Source of the DNA: Chromatiales bacterium
GTDB lineage: Bacteria > Pseudomonadota > Gammaproteobacteria > Poriferisulfidales > Oxydemutatoraceae
Length of the DNA: 64,000 bases
Reading direction: 5' to 3'
Assembly: GCA_014323925.1 (NCBI GenBank)
Contig: JACONC010000014.1
Location: forward strand, 1-64,000
The position numbers and the translations under genes were made by a program. The notes below the pieces were generated by a model that had not been told where the DNA came from, ran no database searches, and saw nothing but the letters and a program-made list of their open reading frames with translations. Each line of letters begins with the position of its first letter. Position 1 is the first letter of the stretch. Shown here one piece after another: positions 47,761-56,486 of the stretch.

Positions 47761-48186
47761 TCATTGTTTGCTTTGTTGTTTGCTTTTCTCGTTCAGGGTT
47801 GCGTGCAGGCGCAGTAGAGTCGGATAGTAGTACTTTTTAATCAAGGCTTCCACCTCAAGTGCGATGTCTGCTCGATACACATGACTGAGGACATTACGCT
47901 TGTCTAGAGCTTCAAGCAGTATTTCACAGTCGCCCTCGTTGATATAGTGCGCTTCAAAACTTTTGCGGATCACTTCACGCGGCACTGTCACATCGTAACC
48001 TTCGTAGGAGAGTAGATCCTTTAGTACTTTCCAAGATAAATCAAAACACAATTCAAAGGTCTTAATAAGACCAGCATGACCAAGGTCGTCGTATTCAGCT
48101 ATTTCACATGCTTGAGTCAATTGGGGGAAGAACTGGTCAAAGTTATCGAAGCGTTGTAGCCAACGAGTTTTTTTAGGTTTGTCCAT
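47761..48186 (-). CDS. hepT: HEPN toxin, HI0074/HepT family
   Basis: 141 aa, all helical. Family signatures are TFELCFDLSWKVLKDLL-like (LIKTFELCFDLSWKVLKDLL), the PREVIRKSF stretch and the HEPN ribonuclease motif RNVLSH (R-x4-H) near residues 97-102. It is the toxin partner of the following MNT antitoxin gene. The pair is a type VII toxin-antitoxin. It is the right edge of the defence island. Confidence 0.85.
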   Translation of the reverse strand: MDKPKKTRWLQRFDNFDQFFPQLTQACEIAEYDDLGHAGLIKTFELCFDLSWKVLKDLLSYEGYDVTVPREVIRKSFEAHYINEGDCEILLEALDKRNVLSHVYRADIALEVEALIKKYYYPTLLRLHATLNEKSKQQSKQ

Positions 48187-48353
48187 ACCTCACCTTACGC
48201 AATAGATTGATGTCTGCTTTTTTTATACTTTATAAAGAAACTATCCTTACTAGTATATATGTTAGCAAACTCATCGGCCATTATATCTAAAGGGTGTGCC
48301 GATTAACCTAGCCTCAATTTATAGCCAATGCATAGCCAATTTAGGGCTTTTCG
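48187..48353. other. junction between defence island and right T4SS half
   Basis: A+T-rich with no gene. It contains a doubled atagccaat (48321, 48332), which recalls atagccat upstream of copy A. It ends at the regulatory repeats of copy B. Confidence 0.4.
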
Positions 48354-48448
48354 CCGTTTGTCGGTTGTCAGCGACCGTTCGTCTGAACGATGAAAATTTA
48401 CCGTGTCGGGCAATGTATCGTTACTCGTATCATTGACTTTAAGCAGGA
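48354..48448 (+). promoter_or_regulatory. T4SS regulatory region, copy B (paired 11-bp direct repeats)
   Basis: CCGTTTGTCGG (48354-48364) and CCGTTCGTCTG (48375-48385), again 21 bp apart, followed 30 bp later by GTATCGTTACT and CTTTAA exactly as in copy A (30603-30697). Being upstream of the ATG at 48468 it sets that start: the longer frame from 48390 would begin inside this conserved region. Confidence 0.7.
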
Positions 48449-48467
48449 TCATCGTTGGAGTTTATTT

Positions 48468-48857
48468 ATGACCAAATGTAAAAGCGGTATGGTGTTTTGG
48501 GGTTCGCCTTTGCGGACGGTCACAATGTTAGCAGCTGTCGTGTTGATGGCGGCGTGCACTTCTAAGTTCCCGGGAGATGATACTGAGCGCAAGCCGATGT
48601 TGGAGCTTTACCAAGAGCATATTGCCAGTGCGCCTACTCTCAATAGAGAACTGCGACACGGCGATGCCGACTTGGCGGCGTATACCAGAACTGCCGACAA
48701 TGAGTTGGAGGTGCTTTTCCCGTTATTGCCTAATCCTAAAATTGTGCTCTATGTATTTCCGCACATTGCCGAAGGTGTGCCGGTGCCGGGCTACGCCACC
48801 AGCTTTAATCTGTATGAGAAAGATCATTATGCACTGCCTGCGGAGTATCCGAGATGA
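48468..48857 (+). CDS. T4SS lipoprotein, TIGR03751-like
   Basis: About 129 aa from the ATG at 48468, with GGAG 7 bases upstream. The lipoprotein signal ends in LMAACTSKFP (lipobox Cys near 30), followed by the family pattern EHIASAPTLNRELRHG and a C-terminal YVFPHIAEGVPVPGYATSFNLYEKDHYAL. Lipoproteins in this position (TraV-like) complete the outer-membrane ring. In known MPF-G clusters it directly follows the TraB-like gene; here the island intervenes. Confidence 0.75.
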   Translation: MTKCKSGMVFWGSPLRTVTMLAAVVLMAACTSKFPGDDTERKPMLELYQEHIASAPTLNRELRHGDADLAAYTRTADNELEVLFPLLPNPKIVLYVFPHIAEGVPVPGYATSFNLYEKDHYALPAEYPR

Positions 48858-51655
48858 CCTCGCGATTCAACTGGTGGGAAAGATATATAGGTCTATATAG
48901 AGATGAGCGCACAGAAGCGCCGGCTTATGTGCCAGAGGGTGTCGCACCTTATTTTTACTGGGATGGTAGCGGTCAGTCTTATTTGACACAGCGCGATTTT
49001 TTGAAGATTGCCGACCCCGGCAAGCAAAGTCGTTGCCTCTATTCGGCACCGGGCTTTTTGGATTATTTGGGACCGCGTGCAGATGTCAACGGCACCGACA
49101 TTTTATTGAGAAACCTGAGTAATATCGGACGGCTATTTGAATTGGTGCCGGTCGGTGTTGAAGGACAATCGGATTCATATATACAAAGTTTGTTCAATAA
49201 GGCGGTGCCGACCTTCTCCAATGTGATTCCAGAGGACGAAAAAAACACTTGGTTCGTACAGTTCTTTTTGGAAGACGAAGCATCGCTGGAAGGTGTTTAT
49301 AGGCATTTAGAAAAATATATAGCACCGCATTTGTTGGACAGCCGGTATACGCAAAACTGGCTAGAGCATCTGCGGGCACATTTGCAACAAGCCGGTCAAG
49401 CAAATGGTTTATTCTTTGACCAGCAAGTCTCAGGAGGGATATGGCGCGCCCGCATGCGCCGCGTGCGGCTTTGCCTGTGGCATAACGGTCAAGGAGAGGA
49501 TGGCAATACGCTAGCCGAGGTATCTGAGAAACTGAAAAACGCTTTTGCTCAAGCAAACATCAAATTGATTGCGCGCACGCCTGCTGACTTGCACGATTGG
49601 CTCAGGCGGTGGTTTGCACCCGGTGCGGCAAACGAGATTAAAAATGCGGGCACTGCACAGCAAACGGCACGAGTAGGATTTGGTTTGTTGGATGACGATG
49701 GCGGAGATCTGGTGGCGCGGGCTTGTCAGGGTGTTTATCCGGGTAGCGATGCGCACGGCAACTGGTATTTTCGCAAGCAAGCGACTCGTTTTGTTTGTTT
49801 TGATAGTTTAGCAGACGAACCTCCTATCGGGCTGTTGACTGCCGAGCAAAAGGTCGGCACGCAGCGGCGCGTGCTTTGGGATAATATGCCACCGGCGAGC
49901 ACACTATCTTTGACGATACAGTTTTGCGCACAAGCCGAAATTGCCGAGCATATCAGGCAGCTGATAGAAAACTCCGGCGGCGGCACATCAGAGGCTGAGG
50001 CAAAAAGAACAATGGCGCGTCGCGCACAAGATTATATCGCAGCAGGTCATAAGCTGTATCGCGTCTACGGCGGCGTGTTCGTGCGCGGTGATGATTTGCA
50101 ACAGCTGAAGTCCAATGTCTTGCAAGCAACCTCTATTTTGGACGCCCACGGTTTGCGCATGGTGGCGCCGCAATACGACTTAATTGCCCAAGACTGCTTT
50201 TTGCGCGCCCTGCCCTTTTCTTACAATAGCCGCCACGATGGCAGACCGTATATACGCCGCAGTCGATTATGGTTCGGCGAGCACATACAGCGCACTGCAC
50301 CGATTTGGGGGCGTAGCACCGGCACGGGTAATCCCGGATTGCTGTTTTGGAACAGAGGTGCGGAACCCCTTAGCTTTGACATTTTGAATCCCGAAGATAG
50401 AAAGCGCAACGCGCATTTACTGATGTTGGGTCCTACCGGTTCTGGCAAAACGGCAACATTGATTTATATGTTGTTGCAGATGATTGCAGTGCATCGTCCG
50501 CGCCTTTTTATTATTACTTCGTTGCCGGCGTTCGGACTACTCGCACAATATCTACAAAGCCTAGATATAAGCGTCAACTATGTGCGTATAGGCGAAGCCG
50601 ATGTCAGCCTGCCGCCGTTTGCCGACGCGCATCAACTGCTGGGTGAACATCACCGCGATCACTTGGCAATAGACGATGACGATGCGCCCATGCGCGATCG
50701 ATTAGCAGAGATGGAAAGTATTGCCAGGTTGATGATCACTGGTGGCGATATGCGCGAGGAAGCAGATCTGCGACGCGCCGATATGAATATGATTAGACGC
50801 GCTATCATCAATGCCGCAGAGACTGCCGACCAACAGAACCGTCGCACTAAAACCTCAGATGTCGTGCAGGCGATGCGCACCTTGGCAAGCAACCACGACC
50901 CTGCCGATACAACATTGCTTAACTCGGCGGCAGCCAATAAGCTGATAGGTTATGCCAATGCGATGGATTTGTTTTGTCAAGGAATGACCGGAGATGTTTT
51001 TAATCGCGAAGGTAGTCTGTGGCCGGAAGCAGATATCACCATCATAGAATTAGGCGCATTTGCTAAGAAAGACTATCAGGCGCAACTGTCGGTAGCGATT
51101 TTAAGTTTGCTCAACAAAATTAACGAGGTTGCCGAACGCAGCCAATACGAAAGCCGACAGCTACTCACTATCATCGACGAAGCACATATATTGCTTAAAA
51201 ACCCGTTGGTTGTGCCGACGCTGAATAACATTATGGCGATGTGGCGAACTTTCGGGGCGTGGCTGTGGCTGGCAACCCAGACTCTGGCACAGTTTCCGGA
51301 GAATGCTAGGGAAATGCTAAACCAACCCGAATGGCTTCTCGCACTGTCTATGGATCGCGGCGAAGTCGAGCAAATCGCCCGTTTCAAGCATCTATCAGAA
51401 GATCAAAAAGCACTGTTGCTAGCAGCGCGAAAAGCGTCGGGGGATTATGTTGAAGGTGTGGTCATCTCTGATGTGTTGCTCACTTTGTTTAGAAGCGTCG
51501 TGCCGCCCTTATCTTTGGCGTTGGCACAAACTGAGAAATCAGAAAAAGCCGCACGAGCGGAAATAATGAAGCAGCATCAATGTAGCGAGCTACAAGCGGT
51601 CTACCGAATTGCTGAGCGCATCAAACGAACCAGAGCAAAAGGCGGGACGCAATGA
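48854..51655 (+). CDS. T4SS ATPase, TraC/VirB4 family, TIGR03744 (PFL_4706)-like
   Basis: 933 aa. Walker A LGPTGSGKTAT near residue 526 and Walker B LLTIIDEAHILL near 769 frame the C-terminal motor domain. The N-terminal half (about 1-500) is the family's substrate-recruiting region. It energises pilus assembly and transport at the inner-membrane base. Length fits TIGR03744. It overlaps the lipoprotein gene before it and the next gene (4 bp each), so it is translationally coupled. Motifs are intact. Confidence 0.9.
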   Translation: MTSRFNWWERYIGLYRDERTEAPAYVPEGVAPYFYWDGSGQSYLTQRDFLKIADPGKQSRCLYSAPGFLDYLGPRADVNGTDILLRNLSNIGRLFELVPVGVEGQSDSYIQSLFNKAVPTFSNVIPEDEKNTWFVQFFLEDEASLEGVYRHLEKYIAPHLLDSRYTQNWLEHLRAHLQQAGQANGLFFDQQVSGGIWRARMRRVRLCLWHNGQGEDGNTLAEVSEKLKNAFAQANIKLIARTPADLHDWLRRWFAPGAANEIKNAGTAQQTARVGFGLLDDDGGDLVARACQGVYPGSDAHGNWYFRKQATRFVCFDSLADEPPIGLLTAEQKVGTQRRVLWDNMPPASTLSLTIQFCAQAEIAEHIRQLIENSGGGTSEAEAKRTMARRAQDYIAAGHKLYRVYGGVFVRGDDLQQLKSNVLQATSILDAHGLRMVAPQYDLIAQDCFLRALPFSYNSRHDGRPYIRRSRLWFGEHIQRTAPIWGRSTGTGNPGLLFWNRGAEPLSFDILNPEDRKRNAHLLMLGPTGSGKTATLIYMLLQMIAVHRPRLFIITSLPAFGLLAQYLQSLDISVNYVRIGEADVSLPPFADAHQLLGEHHRDHLAIDDDDAPMRDRLAEMESIARLMITGGDMREEADLRRADMNMIRRAIINAAETADQQNRRTKTSDVVQAMRTLASNHDPADTTLLNSAAANKLIGYANAMDLFCQGMTGDVFNREGSLWPEADITIIELGAFAKKDYQAQLSVAILSLLNKINEVAERSQYESRQLLTIIDEAHILLKNPLVVPTLNNIMAMWRTFGAWLWLATQTLAQFPENAREMLNQPEWLLALSMDRGEVEQIARFKHLSEDQKALLLAARKASGDYVEGVVISDVLLTLFRSVVPPLSLALAQTEKSEKAARAEIMKQHQCSELQAVYRIAERIKRTRAKGGTQ

Positions 51656-53001
51656 AATCCCTCCCCCCTTATATATACATGATACGCACGATATATGGGA
51701 TATACGCACTGGGTATGCTGATGTTATTGATGGCTAGCGATGTGCGCGCACAAAATAACATTATTGATAACTTCATTATTGACAACTTAAAGGATTATAT
51801 AGAGTTCGGCGCATACCGCACCCCACCGGCACCGCCGCAAGAAAGCAGTCTTTACATAGGAGCAGAAGTCAATTTGGATGCTCGGTTGGCATGTAGCAAG
51901 TTCGACCCCAAGCTATCAGTAGACCAGGCGATGACTGGTCTAGAAGAAACGATGAGCACGGTAGATTCTATACCGAAGACAGTGATCTCATCGTTGCCTG
52001 GGGTCGTCTTTTGTCGGGCATTGCCGGGAGTTTGTGAACTGGCACAAGAATACATTGCGCGGTTTGAAAGCCGTTTTAATCTTGCGGTCAAAAGCTGTGA
52101 GAAAATGATCGCCGATGCCACCCAAGGGCGCAATCCTTATCAAGATATTATCAATGTGACAGTTGAGAATGCTTGGACGCAAGGTCAACAAGCAAACAAA
52201 ACTCCTGAGCAGGTACAAGCGCAGATGGCTGAGGTGAGAGACCAAGGCATAGACTGGGTCGGCAATAACAAGCATGGCGGGCGCGGGCAACGGCAAATCA
52301 GACCGATAAGACATACCATCGCCGCTGGTTGGTGCATAGCGAACGGTGAGAAGCGCAGCGATTGTGAAGTGTCGGCGGCGGACAACGAATATACCCAAAC
52401 ATGGCCTGTGGCGACCGAATTAAAAGAATGGATTACTGATGTCGTCGGCGACATTGGTTTTTGGATCTATCAGGGCGCGCCACCGCCGCAGAGCTATGCC
52501 GGTTTAGGCCTCACCACTAAAGTCGGTGTGCGTGAACCGTTGATTAAAGCAAAGCTCAAGCAACTGACCCAAATATCAGCTGATAACATCTACGATATAG
52601 CCGATGAAGACTTGGAATTTTTGAGTTCGGAGTCGCAAAAGATGCTACCGCAGATACTCACCGCTTTGCAAATAGATCCCGACAGAGATTGGTTGATAGA
52701 TCGTCTTGCTAACGAAATCTCAATTGCACAGACTTTGGACGAAGCGCTGCTCGCCAGACGACTATTGCTGATAGGTGCGAGAGAACCAAACCTTTATGCA
52801 CATAAGCAATTCGTGACCGCTGAAGTAGATCGGGCATTGGCACATCTGCAGGGTGAGATTACGCAGCTGCTGATGGAAGCCGATGCGCGCAGTAAAGTTG
52901 TCTCCGATTTTGTGATGCGGATTTTAGAAAGAGCCGAGCAACGACAAAATGCCGGCAAAACTATCACACCCGATGTGCCTTACACGGGTGTGCAACCATA
53001 A
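51652..53001 (+). CDS. integrating conjugative element protein, TIGR03755 (PFL_4711)-like
   Basis: 449 aa. The signal peptide ends near residue 33 (MLMASDVRAQ-N). The body is helical and Cys-containing (ACSKFDPKLSV; VVFCRALPGVCELAQEYI; KSCEKMIADATQGRNPYQD), resembling PFL_4711 proteins that act in the periplasm or outer membrane. The longest start (51652) overlaps the ATPase stop by 4 bp; an ATG at 51679 is an alternative. Function in assembly is not established. Confidence 0.7.
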   Translation: MKSLPPYIYMIRTIYGIYALGMLMLLMASDVRAQNNIIDNFIIDNLKDYIEFGAYRTPPAPPQESSLYIGAEVNLDARLACSKFDPKLSVDQAMTGLEETMSTVDSIPKTVISSLPGVVFCRALPGVCELAQEYIARFESRFNLAVKSCEKMIADATQGRNPYQDIINVTVENAWTQGQQANKTPEQVQAQMAEVRDQGIDWVGNNKHGGRGQRQIRPIRHTIAAGWCIANGEKRSDCEVSAADNEYTQTWPVATELKEWITDVVGDIGFWIYQGAPPPQSYAGLGLTTKVGVREPLIKAKLKQLTQISADNIYDIADEDLEFLSSESQKMLPQILTALQIDPDRDWLIDRLANEISIAQTLDEALLARRLLLIGAREPNLYAHKQFVTAEVDRALAHLQGEITQLLMEADARSKVVSDFVMRILERAEQRQNAGKTITPDVPYTGVQP

Positions 53002-53010
53002 CCCCCTGTG

Positions 53011-53036
53011 TGCTTTGTTGTGCTTTGTTGTGCTTT
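53011..53036. repeat. 10-bp tandem repeat, 2.6 copies
   Basis: tgctttgttg at 53011 and 53021, partial at 53031, just upstream of the next start codon. Confidence 0.8.
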
Positions 53037-53046
53037 ATTTAGATGA

Positions 53047-53253
53047 ATGATTAACTCCGAGATGTTGTTTGTATTGGATTTAGTCAGATATACGATTTAT
53101 GCAGTGGTATTCGTATGTTGGCAGATCTTAATGCGTAAGCTAATCATTGGCTTCAAGCTGAAACAGCTTGCCCCACTAGGCATAGCGACACATTCAGGTT
53201 TGTTGGTTTTGCTGTGCTTTTACGAAGCGTTGATTTGGGGTCTGCGGGTTTGA
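53047..53253 (+). CDS. small two-helix membrane protein in T4SS cluster
   Basis: 68 aa with two membrane segments (residues about 7-26 and 44-63) and a short basic loop. A small membrane protein normally stands between the PFL_4711 and TraG-like genes in these clusters, as here. No motif beyond this. It ends 6 bp before the TraG-like gene. Confidence 0.6.
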   Translation: MINSEMLFVLDLVRYTIYAVVFVCWQILMRKLIIGFKLKQLAPLGIATHSGLLVLLCFYEALIWGLRV

Positions 53254-53259
53254 TTAGCG

Positions 53260-54639
53260 ATGACTGTCGAGTTGTCAGTATTCTCAGAATGGGAGAAGGT
53301 GCTTACATTATACGGCTGGTTGCTAAATAATTTCTACACCGATATTTTATTCTCGTCAGGTATCGTGCTGGTGGTTATGATTGCCACATTCGTCTCAGTA
53401 TGGTCAGCGGCAGCTGATAGTGGGCAAGTCTCGCAAGCCATGCAAAGAAAGTTGGAGATGCGCACATTGATAATCGTAGCAGTGGTAGTATTTGCTTTTT
53501 TCCCTATCTTTAGAGTAGATAACATAAAAGTCTTGGCGCTCTCGGGTAGCTGTCAAGAATACGGCAAGCAAATTGCATTTGAACCCGTTGCCGTCGATGA
53601 AGACCTCAAGCAAAAGTTGATAGCCGATACCGCTGATGTAAAAATCCCTTTGCTATGGGCATTGCTGCATAAGATAGGTGCGGGAATTTATTATCGGGTA
53701 TTTGACGGATTAGATTGCTACACCGACTGGCAAGCAGTGGAAACCATTATCAGAACAAGCAAGATACAAGACCCGGCGTTGGCCGATGAATATCGTCTCT
53801 TTGCAACAAAGTGTTATGGGCTTGCGCGCCATCAATACCAAAAGACCGGACATCGCGGTAGCGGCACACCACCATCTGCCGATGACCTCGCCTACTTAGG
53901 AAGTTCTTATTATTTGAACACGCCGGGTTATTACGATGCTTTCTTGTTGCCGACTCAATTGCATCGCTGGCAGCCTAAGGCGGTCAGAAGTTGCAAAGCG
54001 TGGTGGCAAGGTAATGCAGCCAATAAAGGGCTGAGAGAGATTTTGCTTGAACAAGCAACACAGCAGCTGCCACCTTTGGAACTTGCGCAGATCTCAGGTT
54101 CGGCTAGCCGCAACCTGGAAGACCGTATTATCAAAGCCATGCTTAAATCAAATCCGATAGAACTAACTGCATCTGCCGCGACCCATGCGACACAGCCCAG
54201 CCGTATGGGTCTCAATCTAACGGCACCAGACTATGTGTCGGGTGCGGGGCTGTCTGGTCTCTCTGAGCAAGTGTCTGCTACTTTTAATCGCGCCTATTTT
54301 CTAAAAAGGATAGTCTCGTACGCACAACCGATAGTGCTATTGGCACTCTATTTTTTCATCCCGCTATTTTTATTGGCAAGCAGTCTGAAAATAATCGGTG
54401 TTTGCTACTATGCAGCAGTGATTGCCGGTGTGCAGGCGATGCCGATGATCTATGCAGTGGTTGCCGCACTGAGCGCTAAAGTAACCGAGAGCCTTTATCA
54501 AGGAATAGGATTATTTGCGGTCAATATGGATCGTCTAATTGTCGCTAGTGTATTTGCGTATTTGCCACTGGTGCTTGCCATCGCTTATTTTATCGCGCTG
54601 ATGCTCGGCATCAAAAGAAGCACTCGCAGCAATGAATGA
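53260..54639 (+). CDS. TraG N-terminal-like membrane protein of the T4SS
   Basis: 459 aa. Membrane segments at residues about 24-48 and 68-88; a large periplasmic domain with Cys pairs (GSCQEYG; LDCYTDW; KCYGLA; RSCKAWW); and a C-terminal membrane cluster (about 348-455). The SYYLNTPGYYDAFLLP stretch and layout fit the TraG_N family, which works in pilus assembly and mating-pair stabilisation. The N-terminal-only length (about 460) is that of MPF-G systems. Its stop overlaps the next start by 8 bp. Confidence 0.75.
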   Translation: MTVELSVFSEWEKVLTLYGWLLNNFYTDILFSSGIVLVVMIATFVSVWSAAADSGQVSQAMQRKLEMRTLIIVAVVVFAFFPIFRVDNIKVLALSGSCQEYGKQIAFEPVAVDEDLKQKLIADTADVKIPLLWALLHKIGAGIYYRVFDGLDCYTDWQAVETIIRTSKIQDPALADEYRLFATKCYGLARHQYQKTGHRGSGTPPSADDLAYLGSSYYLNTPGYYDAFLLPTQLHRWQPKAVRSCKAWWQGNAANKGLREILLEQATQQLPPLELAQISGSASRNLEDRIIKAMLKSNPIELTASAATHATQPSRMGLNLTAPDYVSGAGLSGLSEQVSATFNRAYFLKRIVSYAQPIVLLALYFFIPLFLLASSLKIIGVCYYAAVIAGVQAMPMIYAVVAALSAKVTESLYQGIGLFAVNMDRLIVASVFAYLPLVLAIAYFIALMLGIKRSTRSNE

Positions 54640-55225
54640 CATTAATAAGAGATATATCGGTGCTATGGATACCATTTTGCGCACTGACTTCGTGTGCCAC
54701 CGACTCAGCGAACCCATCAGGTATGGCACGCACCTTCGTATCACGATAAACATCTGCCCACCCATAATAATGTCCATAATAATGTTCATATTAATGCTGT
54801 TGCTAAACATTAATATTGCTATTGCATCGGACCCTAACAGTGCGTTGATTAAGGTGCGGATTTATAGCGTAGCACCCAATAAACTAGTCGGCGTATCGCA
54901 GTTGAAAAAAGAGCCTTTTACCGATCTACACATCATTGATCTGTCAGTTATTCCCGAAATGGAAGCAATTTTTAACGCCTATATAAATGATGAAAAGCAA
55001 CAGTTGTCAGTTGCTGAAATGAAAACTGCGGTTGAGCAGCTAGCCGATGACCGCCTGCAAAAATTAGCTGCCGCACAACTGCATCTGTTTGATTTACAAA
55101 CCCGCTACGATGTTATGATTGACGACCTTCCCATCGCTGTTATAGAACACCAGAAAAACTTTTATTTATACAAAGGCAACGATGTCTATGCAGGATTTTT
55201 GTTATGGCAACAATCCAAGCAATAG
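54632..55225 (+). CDS. TrbC-like T4SS protein, TIGR03757 (PFL_4709)-like
   Basis: 197 aa from the start overlapping TraG; the more likely mature start is the ATG at 54770, which puts a signal peptide at the N-terminus (SIIMFILMLLLNINIAIASD). The mature part ends DDLPIAVIEHQKNFYLYKGN DVYAGFLLW-like, matching the family's conserved 'LPAVVF....VYG..D...A' close. In plasmid systems TrbC, TraU and TraW cooperate in pilus assembly. Confidence 0.65.
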   Translation: MNDINKRYIGAMDTILRTDFVCHRLSEPIRYGTHLRITINICPPIIMSIIMFILMLLLNINIAIASDPNSALIKVRIYSVAPNKLVGVSQLKKEPFTDLHIIDLSVIPEMEAIFNAYINDEKQQLSVAEMKTAVEQLADDRLQKLAAAQLHLFDLQTRYDVMIDDLPIAVIEHQKNFYLYKGNDVYAGFLLWQQSKQ

Positions 55226-56379
55226 GTAAATACACTTTCATAGCATCTGTATTATTGCTATGCCTAGTGCCTGAGCAAAGTCACGCCGGCGGCTTCAATA
55301 CCGCACAGTTGCTCTATAACTCTATGCAAATCAAATGTGTAGATTGGAAAATCGTCGGCTTATGTTTCTGGTTAAAATGTAGCCCAAAATGCAAAATTAG
55401 AACAACGCCTAAAATTTCCCACTATCTGCCTGATTTCACCGTTACCAATAGTCCCGGCCAATGCCCGTGGCAAGAAGCAAACTTGCTATCTCTGCGCTCG
55501 CCGAGTAATATCGCCCACCAACTGCTCAATAAAACAAGCGGTGGCAACCCCGGGCAAGGCGGTCGCACAGATCGTTATGCAATGAAATTTAAAGATACTA
55601 TGGTAATAGGTAATCCTATCGTTGCATTAACAGATCGATTCAATGTCCGCTTTCTATGCAAAAGTCGCATAAAACCAATGCACATATATTTCAATTCCAG
55701 ACAGGGGCTTAACGCGTTGACTTGGCGTGGCATAGATTTGACTGCACCACCAGGCACAGCTGCGACCGACACAGACAAGATAGAAAGTTGGCAGCTCAGT
55801 AGTCGAATGGTCGGCAGAAGCAATACCTCTCAGAACGGCATTATCCCAGACTCGTTATTACCACACAGCGGTTGGGGCAGTATCTATCCGCGGCGCGGCA
55901 CCGTGTTAAATCCGAACGATGTGCACGCTGGTGCAGTCATCGCCCAACGCGCGATTGAGATTGTCGTCCGTAATCCTGCCGGCTACCGAAATGTAACCGC
56001 CGCTGATGTGCATAACGAAGAGCGACCGGAAACCTGGGGCAATACGCAGACACCTAACCGCCGAAAATGCATTGCTTCAGGAGGACGCTGGCAACAATTG
56101 ATGCAAAACAGACCATCCAGCACACGAGGAAAATGCCTGCAACAACATTCGGTGCAACAACGCGATGTGGGCGATGAAAGCACCGACCGCTGGCAGATGA
56201 TTTATCCCGAAACAGAAGCCGAATGTGCTTCCTTTGATCAACACGCCAACCGCGAAAACGATTGGTCGAGCGACAAAGCATCCGCTGAGGGAGCTTACGG
56301 CTATAACTTTTGGCAGAAATATAAATGCTGCATCCCGCGCAGTGGTCATTATCTATTCAGTATAGAATGGTCGTCTTAG
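55204..56379 (+). CDS. TraU-like T4SS protein, TIGR03756 (PFL_4710)-like
   Basis: 391 aa. A signal peptide (residues 1-28, ending SHAGG) is followed by FNTAQLLYNSMQIKCVDWKI and VGLCFWLKCSPKCKI. These Cys-rich blocks are typical of TraU, which loops into a disulfide-rich periplasmic fold. Further Cys occur in the C-terminal third. The start overlaps the previous gene by 22 bp. It is the last T4SS gene; thiS follows after about 107 bp. Confidence 0.75.
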   Translation: MATIQAIGKYTFIASVLLLCLVPEQSHAGGFNTAQLLYNSMQIKCVDWKIVGLCFWLKCSPKCKIRTTPKISHYLPDFTVTNSPGQCPWQEANLLSLRSPSNIAHQLLNKTSGGNPGQGGRTDRYAMKFKDTMVIGNPIVALTDRFNVRFLCKSRIKPMHIYFNSRQGLNALTWRGIDLTAPPGTAATDTDKIESWQLSSRMVGRSNTSQNGIIPDSLLPHSGWGSIYPRRGTVLNPNDVHAGAVIAQRAIEIVVRNPAGYRNVTAADVHNEERPETWGNTQTPNRRKCIASGGRWQQLMQNRPSSTRGKCLQQHSVQQRDVGDESTDRWQMIYPETEAECASFDQHANRENDWSSDKASAEGAYGYNFWQKYKCCIPRSGHYLFSIEWSS

Positions 56380-56396
56380 TGTCGGCAGCATCAAGG

Positions 56397-56437
56397 TAGC
56401 AAGGTGTGCTTTTGTGATGGCACACACCCTGCTGCTA
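56397..56437 (+). terminator. imperfect hairpin after the T4SS (weak terminator candidate)
   Basis: GTGTGC (56404-56409) pairs with GCACAC (56420-56425), extended outward by TAGCA/TGCTA (56397-56401, 56433-56437) after a bulge. No U-run follows, so termination is uncertain. Confidence 0.3.
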
Positions 56438-56472
56438 TGCAAAACCTTAACGATGTAGGAAGGTTGCTACAG

Positions 56473-56478
56473 TATAAT
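56473..56478 (+). promoter_or_regulatory. -10 element directly before thiS
   Basis: TATAAT ends 8 bp before the thiS ATG (56487). A transcript starting 6-8 bases downstream would begin at or next to the ATG, i.e. be leaderless. No good -35 is seen. Confidence 0.45.
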
Positions 56479-56486
56479 ATAGCCAT

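Noticed and set aside
48390-48467. Longer start of the T4SS lipoprotein
   Set aside because: The extra 26 codons lie in the conserved regulatory region shared with 30603-30697, and the ATG at 48468 has a ribosome site and a proper lipoprotein signal.
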